Below are positions 17,004 to 26,360 of a stretch of 64,000 nt of DNA, one piece after another (positions within the stretch are counted from its first letter, which is position 1; the number at the start of each line of letters is the position of its first letter). The translations under genes were made by a program, and so were the position numbers. This stretch comes from Thermophagus sp052400625 (GTDB taxonomy: Bacteria > Bacteroidota > Bacteroidia > Bacteroidales > Marinilabiliaceae), in the NCBI GenBank assembly GCA_052400625.1, contig JBQTGH010000005.1. One strand, 5' to 3'. Below the pieces are notes generated by a model. The model was given only the letters and a program-made list of their open reading frames with translations. It had not been told where the DNA came from and searched no databases.

Positions 17004-17873
17004 ATGCCACCCTCCAATAAAAAATACCTAATACTCAACGGCCATCAATACGAAACCGGAAAAGCACTCTTCTCCTCCAATAACAGAGCCTTTCGCTACG
17101 GTGACGGTCTATTTGAAACCATCCGGTGTCATAAAACAGAACCCCTTTTTTTCGACGACCACTACGCACGATTACTAAGAGGTATGGCCACCCTGAAAAT
17201 ATCTGTTTCGGGACTGCCCTCTATGGAAATATTCAAAACAAACATTGAACGACTCATCGTTCGCAACCGAATATTTTATGATGCCAGAGTACGAATCTCT
17301 GTTTTTCGACGGGATGGAGGATTATATACTCCCGAAACCAACACCCCGGCTTGGCTTATCGAAGCAACTCCGCTCCCCCATAAGGGTTTTCTATTAAATG
17401 AAGAAGGCTTAAGAATCGGGGCCTTCGATGGATTCCCAAAAGTATGGAACCTTACCGCCCCTTTCAAAACACTTTCTTCAACACCCAATATCCTCGCCGG
17501 CATATATAAAAAAGAAAACCATTGGGACGACTGCCTGATCCTGAATCAAAATAAAAAATGGATTGAATCCATCAGCTCCAATCTCTTCTGGACCAAAGAT
17601 CAGGTGTTGAAAACACCATCCATTTCTTCCGGTTGTGTTGATGGCGTCATGCGAAGGCAAATACTGAGGTTTGCAGCCCTAAACAACATCCCGGTACTAG
17701 AAACGCCTGGGGCAACAAAAGAAGAACTACTGAATGCCGATGAACTTTTTCTTAGCAATGCCATTAACGGCGTCAGATGGATAGTCGCTTTCGAAAACAA
17801 ACGGTACTTCAACCGGTTACCAAAAGCGATCACAAGATGGCTCAACGAAGAAATTTCAAAGACAGTGAAATAG
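17004..17873 (+). CDS. Class IV aminotransferase (PabC/IlvE fold)
   Basis: PLP-dependent enzyme of 289 residues from the fold-type IV group (aminodeoxychorismate lyase, branched-chain and D-amino acid aminotransferases). Visible parts are the N-terminal FRYGDGLFETIRC near residues 30-42 and the lysine segment APFKTLSSTPNILAG near 152-166, where the Lys would bind PLP. The SISSNLFW region (about 190-197) and the GCVDGVMRR segment (about 211-219) follow. The RYGDGLFET start fits PabC-like lyases best, but no folate genes lie nearby, so the reaction stays open. Confidence 0.85.
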   Translation: MPPSNKKYLILNGHQYETGKALFSSNNRAFRYGDGLFETIRCHKTEPLFFDDHYARLLRGMATLKISVSGLPSMEIFKTNIERLIVRNRIFYDARVRISVFRRDGGLYTPETNTPAWLIEATPLPHKGFLLNEEGLRIGAFDGFPKVWNLTAPFKTLSSTPNILAGIYKKENHWDDCLILNQNKKWIESISSNLFWTKDQVLKTPSISSGCVDGVMRRQILRFAALNNIPVLETPGATKEELLNADELFLSNAINGVRWIVAFENKRYFNRLPKAITRWLNEEISKTVK

Positions 17874-17910
17874 CCGGTTATTTTTCCTATAAAAATCTCC
17901 CCGGCATAAA

Positions 17911-18504
17911 CTAATTAAACGAGGGGTTTCGAGGAAAGTTGGTCCAGGTTTTATAGTCATCACCCATTTCGTGAATCGCAGTTTCCCAAACATTTTTCAC
18001 CTCTCGGGTCATTATCAGCTCATCGCGCAAAGTGGAAACCACCCAGCTGTTTTCGGCAATCTCTCCCTCCAGCTGACCGGGCGCCCATCCCGAATAACCC
18101 ACAAAAAACTTCACTGATTGACTGGTCGCCTCGCCCTGATTAATCATCTTCTTAAGACAATCAAAATCTCCGCCCCAATAGATCGAAGAGGTCACCTTGA
18201 TAGAACCGGGAAGCCGATCCCCCAGCGTATGTAAAAAACTTAACGTATTGGACGATACAGGCCCTCCGACAAACAACTCTCCTTCAAAACTCAATATATC
18301 ATCCACTATCTCATCAGGATAGAGTTCGGTCGGCTTATTCAGGACAAACCCTACGGTGCCCTCTTCATTATGCTCTGTCAGCAAAACAATGGATCGCCCA
18401 AAATAGGGACCCTGCAAAAATGGTTCGGCGATCAGCACCCTGCCTACCTCCGGTTTTAAATTGGTGCGCGAAGGCTGGAATATATTGAAATCTAAATTTT
18501 TCAT
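17911..18504 (-). CDS. YqgE/AlgH family protein
   Basis: A 197-residue protein of the YqgE/AlgH (UPF0301, DUF179) family. Typical motifs are GRVLIAEPFLQGPYFGRSIVLL near residues 21-42, EGTVGFVLNKPTE near 48-60, LFVGGPVSSNTLSFLH near 76-91 and FVGYSGWAPGQLEGE near 128-142. Structures of the family are known but a molecular function is not agreed. It is convergent with the aminotransferase gene, with stops about 37 bases apart. Confidence 0.93.
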   Translation of the reverse strand: MKNLDFNIFQPSRTNLKPEVGRVLIAEPFLQGPYFGRSIVLLTEHNEEGTVGFVLNKPTELYPDEIVDDILSFEGELFVGGPVSSNTLSFLHTLGDRLPGSIKVTSSIYWGGDFDCLKKMINQGEATSQSVKFFVGYSGWAPGQLEGEIAENSWVVSTLRDELIMTREVKNVWETAIHEMGDDYKTWTNFPRNPSFN

Positions 18505-19091
18505 GTTCGCTCTATTTTTCTGTATTAGAGATTACTACTCTCCATCAACCAATATACAATTATTTTCTGTTGATCAATAGAACTCTCCATTATGGATGTA
18601 TATCAATTGACAAGAATCTTCATCAAAACAACTGATTCCTATTCTATTTAAGCATAAAACGTGCAAATACGCCACAACCTCATATCTGTTTCCCAATTCA
18701 CACCATTCTGCTTGCACCAATAAAACCCATTATTTCGATTTGTTTTGACTTATTAAAACATTACATCCGTTATCTAAAATAAGCAAAAAACCTACCGATG
18801 CCAAAAGTTTGCCCCTTAAAAACATTCATTTGTCAAATATAACGCCCCTCTTAAAACCAAAAGGTAGAATTTACATGTTTAATTACATAGATTTGCAATT
18901 ATGAGTATTTGCTACTCTTTATAAACCCGAAATCCAAAACCCGACTGATATGACTTATATAAACATTCATTCCCAAATCGAAAACAACATCTTCCACCAA
19001 CAGTACTTTGTGTAACAACGATTACATATTTTTTGACATGTATAGAATGCAGGCTGCCAAACCAAACATCAATCCAAACAACAAATCAACA
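18505..19091. other. Long A/T-rich gap upstream of the export genes
   Basis: Nearly 590 bases without a gene between the divergent yqgE and the Wza-like gene. The only promoter-like element I see is the TAnnTTTG match at 18888-18895. There is no UpxY/NusG-type leader gene, which often opens Bacteroidota capsule loci. No long inverted repeat was found by eye. Confidence 0.4.
18888..18895 (+). promoter_or_regulatory. Possible -7 promoter box for the Wza-like gene
   Basis: TAGATTTG matches TAnnTTTG. It would give a leader of about 190 nt to the start at 19092. A TTG at the -33 distance is lacking. Confidence 0.3.
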
Positions 19092-19886
19092 ATGACGTTC
19101 AGATCAAATTTACTTAAAGTGACCGGAACAATGGTCCTGCCAATCTTTCTCTTTCTGGCAAGCTGCCAAGGGCCCGGCAAAATGGTTTACCTGAAAAATG
19201 CCTCCAAAGAGGATACTACACTTGTTTTTAAAAACCCGCACAAAGAATACAAAATCGCAATCAATGATGTGCTTTATGTAAGAGTCCTCACCGGTAATCC
19301 GGAAATATCCGCACTTTACAACAACCTTCCTGCTTCGGGATTCAGCATATCCATGAGTTCGGAAGCCGACCAATACATCAATGGTTTCACGGTCGACAAG
19401 ACCGGGCATATCAAGTTGCCCGTCCTCGGGTCGGTGGCCGTTAAAGGGCTCTCTCTTTTTGACGCCGAACAACAAATCCAACGCCTTGCCGACCAGTATC
19501 TGATTGATGCGACAGTCATCGTTCGATTACTCAACTACAAAGTCACCGTACTGGGTGAAGTTTCGCAACCCGGGGTTTACAGTCACTACAATGATCAAAT
19601 GACCATTCTTCAGGCAATTGGTAAGGCTGGTGATATTACCGACCTCGGAGACAAACGCAATATTATGGTCATCCGTTCTGTGCCTCAAGGACAGATTTCA
19701 TATCAAGTAGACCTTACCCAAAAAGACCTTCTTTCATCTCCGGCCTATTTTGTTAAACCCAATGATGTAATCTATGTTAAGCCTTCTGGAAGTAAAGCTT
19801 TTCGCATCAACCTCCCAATCATGTCCATCTTTCTCTCATCGCTGACAACCCTTATTGTCCTATTGCAATATTTTGACAATCAATAA
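19092..19886 (+). CDS. Polysaccharide export outer-membrane lipoprotein (Wza-like)
   Basis: Outer-membrane export channel component of a Wzx/Wzy-type exopolysaccharide pathway, 264 residues from the ATG at 19092. That start gives a lipoprotein signal peptide ending in the lipobox LASC; upstream in-frame starts would bury it. The Poly_export domain starts near YKIAINDVLYVRVLTGNPEI, the SLBB-like part carries VTVLGEVSQPGVYSHY, and one hydrophobic segment lies at the C-terminal end (IFLSSLTTLIVLLQYF). Wza proteins end in such a helix that crosses the outer membrane. The Wzc-like kinase follows after 23 bases. Confidence 0.9.
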   Translation: MTFRSNLLKVTGTMVLPIFLFLASCQGPGKMVYLKNASKEDTTLVFKNPHKEYKIAINDVLYVRVLTGNPEISALYNNLPASGFSISMSSEADQYINGFTVDKTGHIKLPVLGSVAVKGLSLFDAEQQIQRLADQYLIDATVIVRLLNYKVTVLGEVSQPGVYSHYNDQMTILQAIGKAGDITDLGDKRNIMVIRSVPQGQISYQVDLTQKDLLSSPAYFVKPNDVIYVKPSGSKAFRINLPIMSIFLSSLTTLIVLLQYFDNQ

Positions 19887-19909
19887 GTGACCAATAACTA
19901 CGCGCAACA

Positions 19910-22333
19910 ATGATGCATAACGATTACATAAAAAATTCCAGAGCGGAAAGCGATACCTTTTCAGGAACACGATCACCGGAATTAACCCGATTGCTCGAAA
20001 GATTATTGGGGAAATGGTATTTCTTTGCTTTTGGCCTATTATTGGCATGGACAATGGCTTTCGTAATCAACAAATTCTCTCACCCTCTCTATAAAGGAAA
20101 CACCACTCTTCTGATCCGTTCCGAGCAAACCAAACCCATTGGTGCCCAAGCCCTGATCCGCGACCTCTCATTCGATACCCGCGATAACATTCGCAACCAA
20201 ATCGGCATTCTTAAATCCTATTCCCTGGCCAAACGAACTTTGCAAGACCTTGACTTGGAAATAAGCTTCCATAAAACCCCCAGATTCTTGGGTGTAGGAC
20301 GAATCAATGCGCTCTCAAGAAACATTTATCAGAATTCCCCCATAGTGGTCAAGACATCTCCCCTAAGCCACAAGTTGATGGAGGTACCGTTTTTTATCCA
20401 TATCCTTTCCCCTCAAAAATATATTTTGGAGGTAAACACCACCATCAACGGACAACTGCTGACGAAAACCGACACACTCTCCTTCGGACAGGTCGTAAAC
20501 AATCCATACTATTCTTTTTCAATCCATTGGAAAAACAACCCCAAGACGCAATTCGAAACACATAAAGAGGAATTCAGAAAGTACGATTACAGCTTCATGT
20601 TTCATGACATTGAGAAACTTGCAGCCATCTACGCACAAAAATTAAAAGTCAATTTCTATTTTGATGATGCCTCCATCCTGGAGTTAAGTCTGGAAGACAA
20701 GCACCCCAAACTGGTAGCAGATTTCCTGAATCAACACACCCGATCATTTATTGAAAGCGGACTCGAAGAAAAAAACAGAATTGCCAATGCCACCATTCAG
20801 TTCATCGATAATCAAATCAGTGGAATTTCCGATTCCCTCCAGGCTGCTGAGTCCGACTTTCAAAAGTTCCGGTCTCAAAACAAACTCATCAACATCAGCT
20901 CGGAAGGCAATTTTGCCATGGAAAAACTGGAAACACTGGTTACCGAAAAAAGCAACCTGCAACGCATGCTGAAATATTTTGAATACCTCTACGAGTATAT
21001 TCAAACCAAAACCGAATTTAATGATATTATAGTCCCCTCTACCATGGGCATCTCCGACCAGTCGCTCAACCGGCTGGTCACGAATCTGGCAGAAGCCTAT
21101 TCGGCCCGAAACCGCCTTTTAATGACAACCCGGGAAAGCAGTCCCCAGGTCCGACAAATCAACAGCGAAATTGAATCCATCCGGCACGCCCTGATCGAAA
21201 ACGTTCGTAACATTATCAACACCTCTCAAATCGAAATGGAGCAAATCAATCAACAGATTGAAGAAGTGAATAAACAGATACAAAAACTTCCGGGAACCGA
21301 AAGAAAATACATCAACATTCAACGTGATTTTCAGCTCAACGACAACATTTATACTTTCCTGCTTCAGAAACGAGCAGAAGCAGGAATTGCTCTGGCATCA
21401 AACATCCCCGATCACAAAATCATCGACCCCGCCTATGAACGCAACATCTATCAAACCACGCCTCGGCCTACTGCCAACCTGGTGGTAGCAACCCTTTTGG
21501 GCCTCATCCTCCCGGCGTTGATTCTAATTCTGGGCAACAGCCTCAACACCCGGATCACTGCAGGGTATGTGGTAGAAGACCATACCCCGGTCCCCGTTTT
21601 GGGGTACATCGAACACGACTCATACAGCGAAAAGATTCCCGTCATTCAGCATCCGGCCTCTCCTTTGGCCGAATCGTTCAGGGCTCTGAGAACCAATATC
21701 GAGTTCATGCTGGGAAAGAACGCCTCATCACCCGTAATTGCCGTTACCTCCTCTGTCTCGGGAGAAGGTAAATCTTTTTGTTCGGCCAATCTGGGAGCAA
21801 TTCTCGCCATTACCGAAAAGAAGGTGCTGGTGGTAGGAATGGACCTTAGAAAACCTCAAACCCACAAGGAATTTATGGTAGAAAACAACAGCGGATTAAG
21901 CAATTTTCTTCTGGGTTCCTCTTCGTTTCAGCAGGTGGTTCAAAACACCAGTATCGACGGATTAAGCATCGTCACCTCAGGACCCGTACCACCCAATCCG
22001 GCAGAGCTGCTTCAATCGGACAGAATGACTGAATTTCTTCAATCGGCCAGGGAACGGTTCGATGTGATTATCCTTGACACCCCTCCTTTGGCTCTGGTCT
22101 CCGACACCCTCCTCATTACAGGAACGGCGGACCTTACCCTCTTCGTAGTCCGTCAGAGATATTCACGAAAACAAGCCATCGAGTTTCTCAACCACCTGGC
22201 TGAAGCTGGTCGAATCAAAAAAAGCGGCATACTGGTCAACGACGTCATTACGCCTAAAGGCTACAGCTCAATTTCTCAGTATGGCTATGGATATGGCTAT
22301 GGCCGGTATAAAAAAAGCGGCTATTACAGTTAG
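19910..22333 (+). CDS. Wzc-like polysaccharide co-polymerase and tyrosine autokinase
   Basis: Inner-membrane chain-length and export regulator of 807 residues. Layout: a Wzz domain after a first membrane segment near residues 40-58, long periplasmic coiled coils (about 275-500), a second membrane segment near 525-545, and a cytoplasmic BY-kinase domain. The Walker A motif is SGEGKS with K621, Walker A' follows as VVGMDLRKPQ, and Walker B is VIILDTPP. The tail is Tyr-rich (YGYGYGYGRYKKSGYY), the usual autophosphorylation cluster. No glycosyltransferase, Wzx or Wzy genes follow, so the sugar genes must lie elsewhere. The stop overlaps the stop of the convergent plug gene. Confidence 0.93.
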   Translation: MMHNDYIKNSRAESDTFSGTRSPELTRLLERLLGKWYFFAFGLLLAWTMAFVINKFSHPLYKGNTTLLIRSEQTKPIGAQALIRDLSFDTRDNIRNQIGILKSYSLAKRTLQDLDLEISFHKTPRFLGVGRINALSRNIYQNSPIVVKTSPLSHKLMEVPFFIHILSPQKYILEVNTTINGQLLTKTDTLSFGQVVNNPYYSFSIHWKNNPKTQFETHKEEFRKYDYSFMFHDIEKLAAIYAQKLKVNFYFDDASILELSLEDKHPKLVADFLNQHTRSFIESGLEEKNRIANATIQFIDNQISGISDSLQAAESDFQKFRSQNKLINISSEGNFAMEKLETLVTEKSNLQRMLKYFEYLYEYIQTKTEFNDIIVPSTMGISDQSLNRLVTNLAEAYSARNRLLMTTRESSPQVRQINSEIESIRHALIENVRNIINTSQIEMEQINQQIEEVNKQIQKLPGTERKYINIQRDFQLNDNIYTFLLQKRAEAGIALASNIPDHKIIDPAYERNIYQTTPRPTANLVVATLLGLILPALILILGNSLNTRITAGYVVEDHTPVPVLGYIEHDSYSEKIPVIQHPASPLAESFRALRTNIEFMLGKNASSPVIAVTSSVSGEGKSFCSANLGAILAITEKKVLVVGMDLRKPQTHKEFMVENNSGLSNFLLGSSSFQQVVQNTSIDGLSIVTSGPVPPNPAELLQSDRMTEFLQSARERFDVIILDTPPLALVSDTLLITGTADLTLFVVRQRYSRKQAIEFLNHLAEAGRIKKSGILVNDVITPKGYSSISQYGYGYGYGRYKKSGYYS

Positions 22334-23676
22334 TTGACTTTATTTACCGAATTGGTGACGGTGAGTCCGATCAGCCGATCGTAGCGCTGGCCGGTGGGCT
22401 TGTAATAAACCAATATAAGATAGTCGTTCTCTGCTCGGCCGAAACTCCCTTCAACAGGTGCCACGGATTTCCCGCCTTCTCCATTCTCAACCACATACTG
22501 ATAGTTATAATAACCTTGCTTCAGAAGGAGTGTCAAATGATACAAATCATCTTCAGCACTGTAAATCATCCGCGAGCCGGCATCCAGCATCCAATTGTTC
22601 AGAGCCCCTGTTAAGTAAACATGGGTATTGTTCAGGGGAGGCTGCCACGACAAGGAGAAATGAACAAAGGCGTAATCGGCCGACACCGATGGATCACCCT
22701 CCTCCTGCACATCAATATAATATCGGCCGTTAAAATCATCATGATAATAATAGGACTTTTCTTGGTGCGATTCATCCGTAAAAACCTGAATGTGATAAAA
22801 GGGATCGGAAAAAGTGATATCCCGAACATGATCCGACTGAAACCGGTAACTCCTTAAATCCACCCAACGAAATTCATTTCCCCCTTCAAACACCACCTCT
22901 CGGTTATAATTAAAATCCATCACATCATTTCCGAAAAATAATGGTCGAAGCCCGGTAATAGCATTGTCGGTCCTCCCGTTCTGCCGGATGGTGACACTCA
23001 CTTCGCTGGAAGGGTCCATGATGGTCAGCCCCGGATGGTAAACCTTAAAATCTACTTCCTGATAACTGGAACGCCCCGACGACAACATGGTGTATTTTAT
23101 TTCGGCTTCAATACTCACCGACTGTTCGGTCACATAAAAACGCCGCGTTAGGGCGGGCTGGTCCTGATGCCCTGCTTCGAACACCTTAAGCAAATAATTA
23201 CCCGACAAAAGCAGCGTTATCTCTTCATTGGGTAAGGACAACTCATAATGGACATAGTCGAAGGTGGTATTAAACGATCGCTGAAAGTTTTCTACCGGAA
23301 TCATGTCATTGCCCCGAAAATATTCTGTGGGCATCAACACCGACGGGCTCCAATCCGAGTCACAATACTCCACGGTATAGTAGTAGTTTTTTATTTCAGT
23401 CCCCAGCTCATCGAAAGAGAGAAATAACTTCTGACCGGCATTAAGTTCGATAAATGGGTAGGACATGGGCCACCCCTGTCGATGAAACTTCACTGTTTTA
23501 ATATTGGGGCCATTTATTTCCGGTTCTGCAACTTTTTCATAACCACGGGCAGACACCAACGACCAATTCAAGAAAAAAACTAACACCAAAAAATTAAAGA
23601 AATTTTTACGCAAATAATCAGAACCAAAGGCGGCTGCCGATTGTTTGGGCAATGTGAAAAAGTTATAAATGCTCAT
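22330..23676 (-). CDS. T9SS plug-domain protein (DUF5103)
   Basis: A 448-residue exported protein of the DUF5103 family, named type IX secretion system plug protein because it closes the SprA (Sov) translocon from the periplasm. A signal-like hydrophobic segment lies at about residues 25-42. The middle part holds the family's NGPNIKTVKFHRQGWPMSYPFIEL-type start (about 54-77) and the CDSDWSPS segment, and the C-terminal third ends in a carbohydrate-binding-like fold (HVYLTGALNNWMLD). It fits the other T9SS genes here (PorP/SprF and a type B cargo). It is convergent with the Wzc gene and their stops share 3-4 bases. Confidence 0.87.
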   Translation of the reverse strand: MSIYNFFTLPKQSAAAFGSDYLRKNFFNFLVLVFFLNWSLVSARGYEKVAEPEINGPNIKTVKFHRQGWPMSYPFIELNAGQKLFLSFDELGTEIKNYYYTVEYCDSDWSPSVLMPTEYFRGNDMIPVENFQRSFNTTFDYVHYELSLPNEEITLLLSGNYLLKVFEAGHQDQPALTRRFYVTEQSVSIEAEIKYTMLSSGRSSYQEVDFKVYHPGLTIMDPSSEVSVTIRQNGRTDNAITGLRPLFFGNDVMDFNYNREVVFEGGNEFRWVDLRSYRFQSDHVRDITFSDPFYHIQVFTDESHQEKSYYYHDDFNGRYYIDVQEEGDPSVSADYAFVHFSLSWQPPLNNTHVYLTGALNNWMLDAGSRMIYSAEDDLYHLTLLLKQGYYNYQYVVENGEGGKSVAPVEGSFGRAENDYLILVYYKPTGQRYDRLIGLTVTNSVNKVN

Positions 23677-23727
23677 TTTGAAGTGGTTTCATTTCCCTTT
23701 AAAGTGCTCTAAAGTGATAAATTTAGC

Positions 23728-23735
23728 TATTTTTG
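23728..23735 (+). promoter_or_regulatory. Possible -7 promoter box for the nqr operon
   Basis: TATTTTTG matches TAnnTTTG and lies 28 bases before the nqrA start. No TTG is seen at the -33 distance. Confidence 0.45.
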
Positions 23736-23763
23736 CAGGCAAATTCAAAACCGTTTTAAAAAC

Positions 23764-25113
23764 ATGTCTGAGGTAATTAAAATAAAAAAAGGATTGGATA
23801 TCCCGCTCAAAGGCAAGTCTAACAAAGTCTTTGGTCAGGCCCAATTACCCGATTTGTTTGCCATAAAACCGACTGATTTTCAAGGGGTGGTTCCCAAAAT
23901 GGTTATCAAAGAAGGTGAGAAGGTAAAGGCGGGTTCGGTATTGTTTTTCGACAAGAACCAACCCGATGTGAAATTTGTTTCGCCGGTTAGCGGTCAGCTC
24001 CAGAGTATCATTCGGGGCGAACGACGCAAAATTCTGGAAGTCGTCATTAAAGCTGACGGAACAAACGAAGCCGTTGACTTTGGTCAGGAAGACATTGCTT
24101 CCCTGAACCGGGATGATGTGGTAGCAAAGATGCAAAATGCCGGTGCCTGGCCCTATTTGCGCAGAAGGCCATACAATGTACTGGCAAAAAAAGATGACAA
24201 CCCCAAGGCCATCTTCATCTCTGCGTTTGACACTGCGCCTCTGGCGCCCGACTATGATTTTGTGATGACCGGTTGCGAAGAAGATTTTCAGGCCGGGATC
24301 GATGTATTAAAAAGGCTTTGTGACAACATCCATATCGGCATCAATGCCGATGCAGCATCCAAGCTTTTTATCAACACCAAAGGAGTTCAACTCCACCGGT
24401 TCAAAGGTCCTCATCCCGCAGGTAATGTAGGGGTACAAATTCACCACGTAATGCCCATCAACAAAGGAGAAGTGGTATGGACCGTGCAACCTCAGGAAGT
24501 GGCGGCCATTGGGAAACTATTTACCACCGGAAAACACGATTTCTCCCGCATCATTGTGGTCGCGGGTTCGGAAATTAAAAAACCGGCCTATTTCCGCACC
24601 ATCTTGGGCGCAAGTGCTAAACCCTACCTCAACGACAACATCAATACCGATCAACACGTACGTATCGTCAGTGGAAATGTGCTCACCGGAACGCAAATCC
24701 CGGAAGATGGTTATATCGGCTTTTACCATTCTCAAATAACGGCCATCCCCGAAGGCGATGAATTCGAATTTATGGGATGGGCAAAACCGGGCTTTGGAAA
24801 ATTCAGTGTCTCCAGATCTTACTTCAGCTGGTTAAAACCCAAAAAAGAATACCAACTGAGTGCCAACATGCAGGGAGGAAAACGTCCTTTCGTAGTCTCC
24901 GGACTTTACGAAAAAGTTCTGCCCATGGATATTCTGCCGGAGCATCTTTTCAAGTCTATCCTGGTAGAAGACATCGACAAGATGGAACAATTAGGCATCT
25001 ATGAGCTGGCAGAAGAAGACGTAGCGCTTTGTGAATTTGTTTGTCCTTCAAAGATGAATTTGCAAAAAATACTGCGCACCGGCATCGATTTGATGATTAA
25101 AGAACTGGGCTAA
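23764..25113 (+). CDS. nqrA: Na+-translocating NADH:quinone reductase subunit A
   Basis: Cytoplasmic subunit of the sodium-pumping NADH:ubiquinone or menaquinone oxidoreductase, 449 residues, the normal length. The start is SEVIKIKKGLDIPLKGKS, the family opening. Other recognisable parts are DLFAIKPTDFQGVVPKMVIK near residues 35-54 and the C-terminal CEFVCPSKMNLQKIL near 420-434. NqrA has no flavin of its own and packs against NqrB. It is the first gene of nqrABCDEF. Confidence 0.97.
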   Translation: MSEVIKIKKGLDIPLKGKSNKVFGQAQLPDLFAIKPTDFQGVVPKMVIKEGEKVKAGSVLFFDKNQPDVKFVSPVSGQLQSIIRGERRKILEVVIKADGTNEAVDFGQEDIASLNRDDVVAKMQNAGAWPYLRRRPYNVLAKKDDNPKAIFISAFDTAPLAPDYDFVMTGCEEDFQAGIDVLKRLCDNIHIGINADAASKLFINTKGVQLHRFKGPHPAGNVGVQIHHVMPINKGEVVWTVQPQEVAAIGKLFTTGKHDFSRIIVVAGSEIKKPAYFRTILGASAKPYLNDNINTDQHVRIVSGNVLTGTQIPEDGYIGFYHSQITAIPEGDEFEFMGWAKPGFGKFSVSRSYFSWLKPKKEYQLSANMQGGKRPFVVSGLYEKVLPMDILPEHLFKSILVEDIDKMEQLGIYELAEEDVALCEFVCPSKMNLQKILRTGIDLMIKELG

Positions 25114-25188
25114 TAGAGCCGCAACTCTTTTATTTTAATGTTTTGACCATATTACGAGTTCGATAAAACAACAAACAAACACTTTCGA

Positions 25189-26349
25189 ATGAAGGCATTA
25201 CGAAATTATATTGATAAGATCAAACCCCACTTTGAAAAAGGTGGGAAATATGAAAAGCTGCAATCCACATTCGAAGCATTCGAGACTTTGTTATTTGTCC
25301 CGAATACGACCAATAAAAACGGAGTGCATGTTCGCGATGCCATGGATATGAAACGAACCATGGCCGCAGTTATTATTGCCCTGATACCGGCATTACTTTT
25401 CGGTATTTGGAATTCGGGCTACCAACATTTTCTGGCTACCGGACAAGATCCGGATTTCTGGCCGGTCTTTGGGCACGGTTTACTGAAAGTTTTCCCCATC
25501 ATTGTGGTTTCATATGTTACGGGGTTGGCAATAGAGTTTATTTTTGCTCAGATTCGGGGACACGAAGTAAACGAAGGCTTCCTGGTTTCGGGAATGCTTA
25601 TTCCGCTGGTTCTTCCCGTCGATGTGCCATTGTGGATGGTAGCAGTAGCCACCGCCTTTGCAGTAGTAATTGGGAAAGAAGTCTTTGGTGGCACAGGAAT
25701 GAACATCTGGAACCCTGCCCTTTTGGCTAGGGCTTTTTTGTTTTTCTCCTATCCGGCCTATATGTCGGGCGATGCAATCTGGATCAGCGGACTCTCAAAA
25801 GGGGAGGGTATTGTTGACGGATTCTCAGGGGCTACCGCTCTGGGGGCTGCCGTTACCACCGGCGACATCGATAAATTCTCGTTCCTCGACAGCTTTTTGG
25901 GTTTCATCCCCGGCTCCATCGGAGAAACGTCTACCTTGGCGATACTTCTGGGCGCCGCCTTTCTCATTTATACCGGGATAGGCAGCTGGCGGATCATTCT
26001 TTCGGTTTTTGTCGGAGGATTTCTTATGGCGCTTGGTTTTAATGCCATCGGATCAACCCCATTGATGCAAATACCGGCCTGGCATCATCTGGTCCTCGGC
26101 GGATTTGCTTTTGGCGCCGTATTCATGGCTACCGATCCCGTCTCGGCCACCAGAACCAACAAAGGAAAATATATCTATGGCTTCCTAATTGGGGTGTTAA
26201 GTATCATGATCAGAGTGTTCAACCCCGCTTATCCCGAGGGTGTCATGCTGGCCATTCTGCTGATGAATACTTTTGCACCACTGATTGACCATTTTGTTGT
26301 AGAGGGCAACATCAAACGTCGCCTGAAAAGAGCAAGTATAACCGCATAA
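25189..26349 (+). CDS. nqrB: Na+-NQR subunit B
   Basis: Integral membrane subunit of 386 residues that carries covalent FMN and riboflavin and forms part of the Na+ path. The flavinylation motif DGFSGATAL is present, with T216 as the predicted FMN-linked residue. About ten membrane segments follow a cytoplasmic N-terminal region. The conserved EVFGGTGMNIWNPALLARAFL and ATDPVSATRTNKGK stretches are visible. The gap from nqrA is 75 bases, which holds a small AGAG/CTCT hairpin and T-tract that might reduce read-through. Confidence 0.97.
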   Translation: MKALRNYIDKIKPHFEKGGKYEKLQSTFEAFETLLFVPNTTNKNGVHVRDAMDMKRTMAAVIIALIPALLFGIWNSGYQHFLATGQDPDFWPVFGHGLLKVFPIIVVSYVTGLAIEFIFAQIRGHEVNEGFLVSGMLIPLVLPVDVPLWMVAVATAFAVVIGKEVFGGTGMNIWNPALLARAFLFFSYPAYMSGDAIWISGLSKGEGIVDGFSGATALGAAVTTGDIDKFSFLDSFLGFIPGSIGETSTLAILLGAAFLIYTGIGSWRIILSVFVGGFLMALGFNAIGSTPLMQIPAWHHLVLGGFAFGAVFMATDPVSATRTNKGKYIYGFLIGVLSIMIRVFNPAYPEGVMLAILLMNTFAPLIDHFVVEGNIKRRLKRASITA

Positions 26350-26360
26350 CAATTGATATA

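Noticed and set aside
19008..19091. Upstream TTG or ATG starts for the Wza-like gene (19008, 19038)
   Set aside because: They would place 18-28 polar residues before a perfect lipoprotein signal peptide that begins at 19092.
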